Origin: Populus alba
Taxonomy: Eukaryota > Streptophyta > Magnoliopsida > Malpighiales > Salicaceae
Length of the DNA: 64,000 nucleotides
Assembly (NCBI RefSeq): GCF_005239225.2
Contig: NC_133297.1
Span: 7,200,392 to 7,264,391 of the forward strand
Direction of reading: 5' to 3'
Shown here: one piece after another, positions 44,867 through 56,002 of the stretch
Numbering within the stretch: position 1 is the first letter of the stretch
Layout: every line of letters begins with the position of its first letter
Notes under the pieces: generated by a model
What the model saw: only the letters and a program-made list of their open reading frames with translations
The model's database searches: none
Told to the model about the DNA's origin: nothing
Program-made: the position numbers and the translations under genes

Positions 44867-46986
44867 TTATTCAGTTCCTGCAATCTTCTTCTTCAATACT
44901 TCAATGTCCGTGGCTAGTTCTTTTCTGCTCGACTGAGGAAGTAAAATGTTTCATTATCAGCAATTTGTTGGTTAGGGGCATTGTATAATCATTTCTTTGG
45001 CAGAAGATCTACCAAGTGCCCGAAGGACATGGTTCAAAAACCAATTGCTATTCAATGTTGGGTTTTAATCGAATAAGATCTGCCTAATTAAAGACCATCA
45101 TCGGTTTTGTCCAACATTATCTCAACCTGTAGCAATTTCCAGAATGCAGAATGCATGGAACTCAAATTATAGTTAATAAAAAATGGGCTGGCATTGATGC
45201 TATTAGCATGTATTGCCTAATATATATTTCTTCTGCTTGACCTGAGGCTTACTAGGACAGGAGCAGATTGCGCGAAAACATTCAAAAGCATACATTCACC
45301 CACCATGAACAGATAAAACATGCTGAATCTCTTACCTTGAAGAGAAGATATCTGTAGACAAACCATCCAGTGTATCCAAGCCCCACCAGCTCCAAGATTT
45401 TGGGAAGCTAATAAAGTGGAAAGTCAGTAACTACGAGAACTGGAAAAGCATCTGTCTCCTCTATACTTGATTAAAAGAATAACCTACCAAAGGTACTGAG
45501 TTGACGGCACCAATTAGAATTGATGATAGCCAAACAGCAACTACTGCCCCTCCTCCATAGATAATTACTGTGGATTTGTTTTCTACCGCATCCCACTAGA
45601 ATTGACAACAGATGCAATTCATTTCAGTCCAACTATATAGGGGATTCGAGAAAGGAATGGAAAGCCAGGCCAAAATGGGACCGTTCAGAAAGAGAAACAC
45701 CACTGAAGAATGCCAAGCTGTCTATGAGAGTAGCGTGCCAAGCTTGTTTCTTACCTTTTCCTTCAAGTCTGTGAAAATCTCATTAGCATCGACTGGGGAT
45801 TCTTCTGAAGAAGAGGCTCTGGTCTGGAAAGGAGCAAACCTGCGGGAATCTGTTTGAAAGGAATAAGAAACCTTGGTATATAATTACAAAATCAAAACAG
45901 GAACAAGTAGTCAAGATGAGGAACAACGCAAGAAACTGAAAAGCCAACCGAACATGGTCTGCGAATGTGTTTTTAACCCTCGCATATTCTTGAATTGTAT
46001 TTTTAACATCCACATGATCCAAGATGTCGTATATCCTAGAAAAGAAGAGAAACAAAAAGGAAAGCCACATATGTTTTCCAGGTGCATATCTCGCTCCGTC
46101 CCTAACTTGAGCCCCATTGATGAACACCAGCTATGAAAGGTAAATTGAATTAGATCCACTCTATAATTTTTTTTTTCTTGCTGCCATTACCATTCACTAG
46201 TTATCAGCAATTCACATAACCTCCTATTTTTCCTTCTACCCAACTCTCCGAAAAAATGCCACGAATCACAGTGGGGAAATCAAAAGCAATACTAGAGTTA
46301 CCATGATTAAGCCACCAAAGATATAATCATTCCTATTTCAACTTGCTGGTGCTTTTATTTCAGGGAACCAACTGCATCCCTTTCAAAATAAAATACTTGT
46401 TTTCCCTTTACGTAACAAAATATTATGATCATAATCTACAAGGACATTGCTCTAACTGGAAATTCCACGACAAAATACTCTGCTTGGAGCAACAATTAAT
46501 AATTCATGCTAAATTGCTTCCTCTCGGGACTTGTTTCGCAAATGAGAAAGAAACCCCACTTAAGTAAGCTCAAACCTACCACTTTATAGATATATGGGAA
46601 ATAAATAATGTACTAGTTTAACTCTACCAGGAGACATTTCCTAATAGAAAATTGTGAAACTTGCGGGCCAAAAATGACCAAAGAGTAACGCCAATTAATC
46701 ATTAAAAACTTTCTATGATTACTGTGCACCGCGTTTGTTTTACATTTGCTTGTAAGTGGGATTTTCTTTGCTTTGCTTTGTCTTCCTTGTGTGTATTCAT
46801 GCATTCAACTTGAGTAAAGAATAATGAAATACCTGAGGCTGTGAGTGAGACTTGTTTGATGGGAAAGGATTGGGAAGATGAGGAGGAGCGAGGAGGGAGG
46901 TAAGGCAAGGCATAGCAGCGGGTGGCTCTGATGGCGGTGGCCGCCATGGAGGAAGATGCTGCCGCCGCAATCACCGTCGATGCCAT
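44867..46986 (-). CDS. CURT1A: Thylakoid curvature protein CURT1A-like, chloroplastic
   Basis: Five exons on the - strand: 46986-46833, 45849-45755, 45595-45488, 45407-45336 and 44932-44867. They splice in frame to 164 residues, the length I remember for Arabidopsis CURT1A. The first ~60 residues are rich in Ala, Ser and Arg, as in a chloroplast transit peptide. The mature part starts near RASSSEESPVDANEIFTDLK. Two membrane segments follow: STVIIYGGGAVVAVWLSSI with the next ~5 residues, and LELVGLGYTGWFVYRYLLF. The C-terminal amphipathic helix has SSRKELATDIEVLKKKIAG. Family members oligomerise at grana margins and bend thylakoid membranes. All introns are GT-AG. The gene is divergent from the DUF1191 gene, with about 1.9 kb between their starts. 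Confidence 0.95.
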
Positions 46987-48778
46987 TTGGATTTTCGATG
47001 TGTGGCGCTCTTGCTTCCTATCCTCTGTTTTTCGACTTTTCTCTTGTGTTTGTTTTACTTTATTTTTCTATCCGCTCTGTTCTTTGTTTAATTGTATATT
47101 TATCCAGTGATGATATTTTTTGTGCTGTGTTTCGGTCATTGAATTAGATGAGAACACGTGGATTTGGTGTGCGTTTTGATTGGTCGATTCCCTATCTGAA
47201 AATCCACGTTTATGGCGCGCGCGCTCTCCCACATGGATGGTTGGTTTTATTGTGTGAGGGTCGCATTTCAATTCTTGCTTGTTGCTAAGAAAAAAAAAAG
47301 TCATTAAAAAAAAAGAGAGAGAAAACTCTCAGCTAACCAAATTCTAGTTTTCAATAACTACGATTTTAATATTTATGAATTTATCTTTGAGAAGATAACT
47401 CAATGAAAGTGTTTTCTACCTTGAATCATGCTTGAAAATTCAATCATTGTTTTTCATTTCATGATTTTTGTTTTTTTTTTGTGTATTTATTTTTGTGATA
47501 AAATAGAAAATCCTATATATAAAAAATACATTTTTAAGGTGCAAATTGAGAGGAAAAGAAGAATAAGGGGATTGAGATGACCGAAAGCTAAAATATATAA
47601 TGGGAGATGAAATTAAATGAGGAAAAAATAAATAGAGAAGAAGCTCTTGGAAAAATTAACAGGGAATCAAGTTGAGATTGGAAAAAAAATATAAAATGAT
47701 CACAATTCAATAAGAAGATAAAATAAATTTGTCTTGAGATGAGCTCAAACAATATAAATATAGAGAAGAAATCTACACAAACAAGGACAGCAAAAGAAAT
47801 AGACGAAACAAGACTAAAAACTAGAAATTTTTCATCTAAATAAAAAAGAAATGATTAATTTATTATACAACCACATAAATTTTATTTACAAGCACCTTGG
47901 ATTTTATAAAGTAACATTCATCAATGGTGTTACCCATCTAAACCTACATTATTTCAATTTCAAAGTTGCAAAATCAAGTCACGGATTGTGAAAATAACTA
48001 AGAGCCTAAGACTGCACCCATGAAATATATCATTAAAAATATCATATGATAAATATCAAAATTAATTATGTAAAAAAAAATATTAACTATTTAATAAGTG
48101 ATTTAGTAATAAGAATTTAAAATTAAAAAGTTTGTTTTTTTCTGTGGTCTCAAATTCAAATATGTGGTTGCTAATATAATAACCACTGGAGACGTACATG
48201 ATCATTAATTTTCAAAGTATGTGAGATTAGTCGAGATATACACACAAGCTAGTCCAAATACCATCTTAATTAAAAAAAAAAAAAAATCTTTTAACTCGTA
48301 TAAGAAACAGCATAGAAATAGGTCGTGGGTCTGTAAATGACTGTATTTCATAGCTTCAAAAATAACTTTGCCTATAAACAACAATCGTCTATTTTTAGAC
48401 TTGTACCAGATCCCATCCTCCCTTGTGGGGCTAATCCACCCTAACACCTCGTTGGGTTGCTTGCCATAACTAAACCTTTTTATTTCTAATCAACCACTCC
48501 AATTGACCTAGAGAAACCGGAAAGGGACCTTCAAACAACTCTGAAGGACCCTTTCTCTCTGGTGCCAGTCTAACCTGTCATCCCCCCTCGTAACACAGCT
48601 GCTTTTTCTCCAGGCCACTAATCTCATCCTAGATATCACGACAATCCATTGAAGAATTCTGAGTTTCTGATCTCGTTGTGAAGCCACTTTCCTTTGTTAA
48701 ATTAAGGTGATTTGGTTTACCTTATAAATACACGCATTGCCTTTATTTAACATATTTCTCTGGGTACCTATTGCACTC
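46987..48778. promoter_or_regulatory. Shared upstream region of the CURT1A-like and DUF1191 genes
   Basis: Divergent promoter interval with no supported gene. A G-box (CACGTG, 47155-47160, in ACACGTGG) lies about 170 bp upstream of the CURT1A ATG, fitting light-regulated expression (inference). The middle (47400-48200) is AT-rich. Confidence 0.5.
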
Positions 48779-48787
48779 TATATATAA
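48779..48787 (+). promoter_or_regulatory. TATA box of the DUF1191 gene
   Basis: TATATATAA about 115 bp upstream of the ATG at 48902. Confidence 0.5.
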
Positions 48788-48901
48788 TATTGGCGCAAAT
48801 GGTGGTTTTTTTTAATTTATTATTATTATGGCATTCATTAATTGATGATTTATCAGGGGAGATTCAACATGTAAATCAGGAGGCTTGGGGGCTCGATCTT
48901 G

Positions 48902-49774
48902 ATGGGGTGCAACAGAAGCTGGCACATCTTTCCTCTGTTCTTCTTGTTAATTTCACCTGTTCATGGCTTAACAAGCTATGATCCTGAGTCTTTAGATGTA
49001 TTGATTCACCAATACGCAATGAAGGCACAAGCAAAGAAACGTACAGGTACTTCATTAAAAGTTCCTCTCCCTGCTAATTTCTCTGGAATGGAAGTCTCGG
49101 TTGTTAGGCTAAGAAGTGGTCATTTCTGGGAAAGAGGAGCCAATTTCACTTCTTTTTTTATCCCGCCAAGGATTACTCCATTCCCATTTGTGAAGAGACT
49201 GTCTATAGTATATCAAAACTTGGGAAATTGGTCTACTCTTTATTACAGGGTGCCTGATTATTCATTAGTTGCTCCTGTTGTTGGCTTCATGGCTTATGAT
49301 GCTTCAAATGTAAGTGCATTGGGTAATGAGGCACTCAAGTTTAACGTGCTGGGTGACCCCATATCGATCAAGTTTCCTAACCTCATGACAAAAGGTGATC
49401 CTAAGATATTAAAATGCGTCGAGCTTGGTCCAGATGGATTGGTCCACTTTAGGAACATAACTAACGAAAATACTTGCATGACACAAGGTGATGGTCATTT
49501 TTCAGTTGCTGTTAAGAACTCTGAAGTAGATAAGAATAACAGAGTTTGGATATGGTGGGTGATCGGATTTGGAGCTGCGATTCTTGCGTTTGTTTTGCTG
49601 GGCGTGATTGGATTCACCACTTTTAAACTAGTGAGGAGTGGGAGATTCAGAGAGATGGAGGCAGAGTCTGAAAATGCGGTGGCCCTTGATACAACTTCGA
49701 TTGGAAGAAGTAGAATACCTTCATCATCAATGGTAAGAACCCAGCCAGCCCTTGAGCAAGATTATGTTCCTTGA
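48902..49774 (+). CDS. DUF1191 family type I membrane protein
   Basis: A single-exon gene of 290 residues. The ATG at 48902 is the first in frame and gives a clear signal peptide (WHIFPLFFLLISPVHG, cleavage near residue 23). The ectodomain starts SYDPESLDVLIHQYAMKA and carries several N-glycosylation sites (NFS, NFT, NWS, NVS, NIT). It has family-typical VVRLRSGHFWERGANFTSF and NLGNWSTLYY. One membrane segment lies at about residues 215-239 (WIWWVIGFGAAILAFVLLGV). It is followed by a basic KLVRSGRFREME juncture and a ~50-residue cytoplasmic tail. The family function is unknown to me. Topology suggests a secreted-face receptor-like or cell-surface role without a kinase. Confidence 0.9.
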   Translation: MGCNRSWHIFPLFFLLISPVHGLTSYDPESLDVLIHQYAMKAQAKKRTGTSLKVPLPANFSGMEVSVVRLRSGHFWERGANFTSFFIPPRITPFPFVKRLSIVYQNLGNWSTLYYRVPDYSLVAPVVGFMAYDASNVSALGNEALKFNVLGDPISIKFPNLMTKGDPKILKCVELGPDGLVHFRNITNENTCMTQGDGHFSVAVKNSEVDKNNRVWIWWVIGFGAAILAFVLLGVIGFTTFKLVRSGRFREMEAESENAVALDTTSIGRSRIPSSSMVRTQPALEQDYVP

Positions 49775-50267
49775 CTCCATTTCAGTTTCTTTGCACATTT
49801 CTCACTCCTCTTAGTTTTCTAGAGATGATACCTTCGATTTTATTATTAATATTATTCAATTGGTTATAGAAGAACTGTTTGTAATTTGTGATGAGTTGAG
49901 GCATCGATGCTTGAAACTGAAATTTATTTTCGATTGCCTTGGGCACCTGGTTCAAAACATGATTGATGAGGATGATATGTACATATAATTTAAACCGCAC
50001 AAATCTTATATATAAATCTCGTACATATAATTTTCAATTAATCAAAAAATCTATATGATATGTACATATTATAACATTATAATGTATTTCTATCTTTTTC
50101 CCATCATAACTCTCGCTTCATCATCAACAACTGAATCATGGAGGACTGGTACGACCTTGAACTTTAAAGATCCAATTAAACATGATAAATCAAAGTTTAG
50201 GGGTTCGTTAGCCTGGCTAACATCGTTGGGTGATTATTTATTAGCTCCTAAAATTAAAGAGAGAACA
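49775..50267. other. Convergent 3' region between the DUF1191 and GDSL genes
   Basis: Both neighbours end toward this interval. It is AT-rich and presumably holds their 3' UTRs. The open frame at 50055-50423 overlaps the antisense of the GDSL last exon and is not called. Confidence 0.5.
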
Positions 50268-52684
50268 TCAATTAATAGGTTGGAGGTCACAGAGATGATG
50301 AAGAGGAAAAGGAGGATCAAAATAGGACCCATTCAGAATAGCTATTGTAGCAAGCTTGTTTGCTGCTTCTGTGGCATGTATTCCATCCCAGCTAACATAC
50401 TTGTATGGGTCACCACAAGCTGATGCTGTTACAGTGCTTCCATTAATCACTCTGGTATTTCCACAGTAAGCTTTAGGATCAAAATTGTACTGGCCTCCCC
50501 CATGGCCACAACATGCTTTGGTACCATATTTGAGCCCTGCTCCAAAACAAACAACTTTTATCAGATGTTCAAAAACAAACAAGTAATTTATTAATATACT
50601 GCCAAGTATGTTAAATACCATGAGAAACGGGATGCTGGAAGAGCTCCAGTAGAATAGCATGGACGTCCACGTATATAAGGGAAGCTTTTGGGAGTGCCAT
50701 TCGAGTTTGGCTTAGAGCCTTTTTCAACATGTTATTATAGTCCACCACTGCGTTATTGTAAGAGATCAAACAACCGAAGGCGTCGATGTCCGAGGTGTTA
50801 TGATGAAGCTGTACCAAGAACGCAGGATAACAACCTATCGGTGCAAGATTGAGAACCAGAAATGCACGCCCTCCCAATGCGTATAGCTCCTTCAAGATTA
50901 TGTAAATTAACATGAGAATAAGCCATGTTTGCAGAAGAGCTACTTGAGGCTATGTTGTTTATTGGGCCTAGTGGCCATCATGCTTGTTCGTAGTTGCAGA
51001 AGAGCTAACCTTGATACTACTGGCAATTTGCGCAGCCACTTGAGGGAGATATTGCTTCACTCCACCAATACCAATAGCAGCTAAATTTGAAGTAAAATCA
51101 TTCTGACCAATATAAAACGTGTAGAGAGACTTTCCAAAAATGTCCGGTGATGGGAGAGGTGTTGATCCTACAAGACAAGATGCCAAAATTAGTTTCGTAA
51201 TCTAGTCTAGAACACAACTGTGAATCTTGAATTATGGTGGGTGCGCTATACACACCTTGTTGACGGGCGGAGTGGAATTCATGAACCTTAGCCTTGAATT
51301 CCTTCATTTGGTTGATCTGGATAGCCAGAGAAAAAGGGCTGATCCCAGTAACAAAGAGGGAAGTGTTAGGCAACAGTACAGTAGATGCCAGTGTTGCATA
51401 GTTGGCTCCGTGTCTATAATCAGATCCGATTGATTGCAGATATGGGCTCAGAAATGGCAATCCCAGAGCTTGTGCTGTCAAGTGAAATATCGCAAGTCAT
51501 TTCACGACGTAATGCACCGAGTTTTTAATATTATCCCATAACATAGCTATTGAATTGATAATTATATCTTCCAGTTTCTTTTTAGAACAATCATTTAAGG
51601 TAACTTAAAATAATTATACAGTAATATACGTTTAAAGCTCATTCTGGTTTTGCCCGCGTTACCTGGAGATCTAGAGCCATATACCAAGGGCCGAGGGTCC
51701 CAAGGAAAAGAAACGGAGAAGAAATATCATGTCGCCGTCGGTATATTATTGGTGGCTGTTATTGTCGGCAACTTGAGTAATCCAAAATCTCCAACGTTGT
51801 TGTTTTGTCTTGTGGTAAGAAATTGCCGAATAAAGATCATAGTGCAAACGGGTTCTGTCTGGAGCGGAGGAGCTAGGAATTAGAGCTAAGGGTGCCACTG
51901 CACTCTCAAAATTTGAGAAACTTCACATTTTAGTTCTAAAACATTTTGAGATTTTTTAATTATTCCCTTAAAATTAAGACTTATTTCTTAAGAAATATGT
52001 TTTTTTCATTTCAAGAAATTATGTATTATCTCTATAATTTTTTATTATTATGTTATTTTCATACCCGTCTTAATTTGTATTTTCTAAACATTGACGCCTC
52101 AACTTTTAAAATTCCAGTTCCGCGCAAGCGACTGTAGTCTTGAACTTGAAGGCTCCTTCAAAAAGGAAAAACAATAAAAAATCTTTGGGCTGCTGGATTA
52201 CGCGACAGAAACAATCCTTCTTCTAACTTGTTCTTCTTCATCTCAAAATGAATGAGCTCTGATTTCAAATTGTTTGAGACAATCAACCAAACTAGTCCTA
52301 AGCGGCACCCATACATGGGTATTGTTTGTCTACCATGTGATTTATATTCAAACTGCCTTTCCAGGATATCAAAGATATGATGAGATAAAACAAACAGGGC
52401 CTAAAAATGATAGAAGAGAGATTACCTAAGAAATCAACCATGAGCCTCCCGTCCGAAGCCCGGCCAGCCGGTCTCTTGAAGTAAGTCATGCCAAAGGGAC
52501 CAGACTGTGCCGGAAAAGCTGCCCAAAACCCACCAGTGTCCGAATTCGAGTCGCCGAAGTTGAAGATTGCCTCAAAATCGCATTTTGAGTAGCTTGCACT
52601 ACCCCACATTGCCACCATCACCACCCAAACGACTAGAAACTGCTGCAACATGACCGTGCTGCATTTTGACGACCAGAGACTCAT
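50268..52684 (-). CDS. GDSL-type esterase/lipase, secreted
   Basis: Five exons on the - strand: 52684-52426, 51474-51256, 51167-51010, 50889-50619 and 50536-50268. They splice in frame to about 391 residues, normal for plant GDSL enzymes. A signal peptide covers about residues 1-33 (QQFLVVWVVMVAMWGSA). Block I is IFNFGDSNSDTGG with the nucleophile Ser at about residue 46. Block II is RHGANYATLAS. Block III is YIGQNDF, with Asn at about 182. Block V is WDGIHATEAAN, with catalytic Asp and His near residues 353 and 356. All four SGNH residues are therefore present. The acceptor of exon 4 (GAAG|GAGC) is the least certain junction. Substrate cannot be read from sequence; relatives hydrolyse acyl esters of lipids or cell-wall polysaccharides. 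Confidence 0.93.
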
Positions 52685-53196
52685 TATCTCGCGCGATATA
52701 TTCCTGTCCTTGGAGTGAAAGTAGATAATTATTGAAGTATATGGCTTGTGCTTGTATAGAAAGTGTGGACAACTGGCATGTGAATATCCTGTTAATTTTG
52801 ATGATGCGGCCTGCTAAAGATAATGATTGATATGGTGAGGAAACCAAATGTGATTTTTTTTTTTTTTTTTTTGTAAGGTAGCTGGCACGTGGATGTCACA
52901 AAAAGCAATATTAGACCAATTGTTGTTAGGGAATAAAAAACGGAAAGAATTTGAAAAATAAATGCAATCAAGATTTTTTTTTTCTTTTTTAATATTAAAT
53001 CAGCAACTAAAAAAATAATAAAAATAAATATCACTAAAAATAAATATGTAAAAAAATAAGGGCTTAGAAGAAATTGGTATCCTTAACCGACAATAATGCT
53101 ATTTTTTAAAGAGACAATGCTCTCTTCGCACAAGATTAATTTTGTATATAAATATATTTTCTTTCAAAATACAATAATACATTAGAATTTTTAAAT

Positions 53197-53232
<36 letters not shown>

Positions 53233-55980
53233 TTATTTTATTTTTCTTGATAGGCACAACGAAACCTTCCAATTAATCCATATAAATTTGTTCTTCTTAA
53301 TCACCATTTAAAAATATTATTTTAATATCCATTTGATGAATTTCTAATTTATAAAAAAAAAAAAAAAAAGCTAAAGAACCAGAATAGTCTAGCTATAATG
53401 ATTTTAGAAATCAGGGCATATATGTTAAAAAAATCAGAAATTAATGCATACATGTCAAAAAAAAAATATACTCCTTATTTAAACCTCCCAGCAACTAACC
53501 TAGCTTTAGATTTTTCTATAGACTAATTACTCATTAGTTCTCAATTTCTTTCCAAAAAACCCTTTTACAATCCTATTATCTTGCAATCTTATGGCAAATC
53601 AGTTAAAAACCAAGTTTTCTTTAGAAATTAAAAATTCTTTTCATCTCTTACCATTTCTTTTCCAAAAAGAGCTTCAATAGATGTCATAGTTTCACAATAT
53701 ATTTTAGGTTTATTTTCAAGCAAAAAGTTATAAAAATTAAAATCAAAATCCTTTGCTCTTCTATTTTTTTTATTCTTTCTAGTTTTACTAGATAACAATG
53801 TCTATTTTAAAAAAAGATCTTTTATTAATAAGTTTAAGAAACCTTTTTTTTATTGAAAAAATATTTTCAAAGAAAATCACATCACGTTACTCAATAATTG
53901 TATTATTTGCAATTTTAGAGATTTCAAGAATTTTTAACTAAAAATCTATAAGTATTATTATTCAAAGAATATTCTACAAATACACAATCTATAGTTTTAG
54001 AAATTTAGCATGATTTTGAAAAGATAGAAGGATTTTTTTTAAAAAGAGTTTCATAACTTTTTTTATTTTTTTTATTAGGTTATTTTGATTTTATGATCTG
54101 AATTGCGAGTTTGATGGAACATCCCGGGTCGGCTTGATTCTGATTATCAAAGTTAATAATTTATCATACTAACTCGAGTTAATTAGAACTGGTTTTTTAT
54201 ATATTTTTTTTACCTTCACTTTATTTTTTTATATCTAATAAGTTGTGAATTGGATAACATCATTGGCTCTTTTTTGAGAAAACATTTTGCATATTATCTT
54301 TATTACTTTTATTTTTAAATTTGATTCATCTATTTTATTAGTTAAATTAAATTCAGCTTATTTAACTTAATCGGGTATAAGATACAAGTCTTGTGTTTAT
54401 TTAAAAAAAAAAAAAAACACGTTAGTTTTTTGTGTAAAGAAAATAGTCCAGCGCACGGCAAAGCCAGCACCGAATCCTGTAAATTACTAAACAGGTTTTG
54501 TTAATTATAATTTTAAATCAAGATTCTAACCAATATAACATGTGTTCCTATGGTTAGCATAAGAGGAAGGCCGAATTAATCAAAGAAAACTGTCCGCTGC
54601 CTCAATCGTATGAAAAAAGATTGATGGGCTTGAGCCGGTTAGCGCCTGGGGGGGGTGAAAAGGGGACTGTGTTTTAGGCCCTTACATTCTGTGAATTTGC
54701 TATAAAGCTTGACGGGCTTGAGTTTCCATGTGTCCAGCACAGAAGCAGTGCTGCCTAATTTCAGTAATCCCAGCCCACAAGAAGCCAGGGTCAGCTGATA
54801 CAAATAAGACATTGGTCTTGGTAGGCCCACTTTAACTCCTATTTATTTGCACCTTCTATTTTCAATAAATTAAAAAAACTCTATTATTAAGCACATGCAT
54901 TCTCAATTTGAGTCAGTTCGTACAATTTTTCAAAATAAAATATTTATCTATACTAATTAAGCACTGCTTTACACTACACGATTCATTATTATCAACTCTT
55001 TTTTTAATTTTATCGTTATCATTATTATCTCAGTATTTTTTTTTAGCAGTTTTTTTTTTTTAAAAATAAGTAAATATTTTTTGAAAATAAATATGTTGAA
55101 TTGATTGAATTAATTATAGAAGGTTTCTTAACGAATAAATGAAAATATAAAGTGCAAATGACGAGTTTAGCACATTTTGCTTTCATATTTTTCAATTAAT
55201 CTCCACCGTTTGAATTGAGTAAGAGGTCACGGACATATATGTAAAATTATATTAACTAGTATGCTTCGCTCTCATTGGATTTCAAATTTTTTATCTTGAA
55301 CTTATGGGTAATAATTAAGCAAAACACCAATTAATTTTCAAGTTCAACGGTTTTAATGTCAGAGATGCTAATTTATTTAGACATTCAATTTTTTTTCAAC
55401 AATAAATAGTATTTTTGAATAATTTTGTGCGTTAATTAAGATCAAGTCGTATTTATAAACCAGTTTTTTTTTAATAATCTATTCAAATGATTTAATCTCA
55501 TTGGGACATAAAACTCTAACTGTATCAACAAATCAAATAAAAACATCTTATCCATGGGGGCTTTGAAGCATCTCTCTGCTTTAGGTGACTGGCGTGAAAG
55601 GTTATTTACCTTCGTTTTCTTCTGTTTTCTAACTTTGGTAAGGTTACTTACTTTCCTTCATTAATATGAAACAAAAAATATATTTACACTCTATGTCCAG
55701 GCTGATTCAAGTTTTGACGGTCACTTTTATGTTTTTTATTTTTATAATTAAAATTATATTCTAATAAATAAGAAATCTTTTTTTTATAATGGCGTGCGTT
55801 GATGGATTTTCTAACTCATCTGTAAGCAAGGCAATACGAGCAGAAAAACTCAAAATCCAGATCCGATCTTCCATTTTTGCTTCAGGTCCATCAACTGGGA
55901 CCCGCCACCTACGCATGGTCTAGGTGACTGCAAGACACGTCATCTTGTCTGTAAGAATGCCTTGTCCGATTGGGAAAAAA
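52685..55980. other. Intergenic region upstream of the GDSL gene, AT-rich
   Basis: No supported gene. It contains poly-T tracts (52854-52872), a (TA)n run at 53201-53228 and long AT-rich DNA. The short open frame at 54639-54830 (-) is not recognisable. Confidence 0.45.
53201..53228. repeat. (AT)n microsatellite
   Basis: Uninterrupted AT run of about 14 units. Confidence 0.9.
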
Positions 55981-55995
55981 TAAACTAAAAGAAAA

Positions 55996-56002
55996 TATAA
56001 AA
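55996..56002 (+). promoter_or_regulatory. Orphan TATA-like box in a GC-richer patch
   Basis: TATAAAA followed by GGAGGGCACCACGTCAGATC in a patch (55840-56220) that is less AT-rich than its surroundings and holds ACGT-core motifs (GACACGTCA, CCACGTCAG, CACGTGCGC). No coding frame follows, so the role is unknown. Confidence 0.25.

Noticed and set aside
45783..46159. Open frames on both strands inside the first CURT1A intron
   Set aside because: No similarity; they overlap each other on opposite strands within an intron whose splice sites are well supported.
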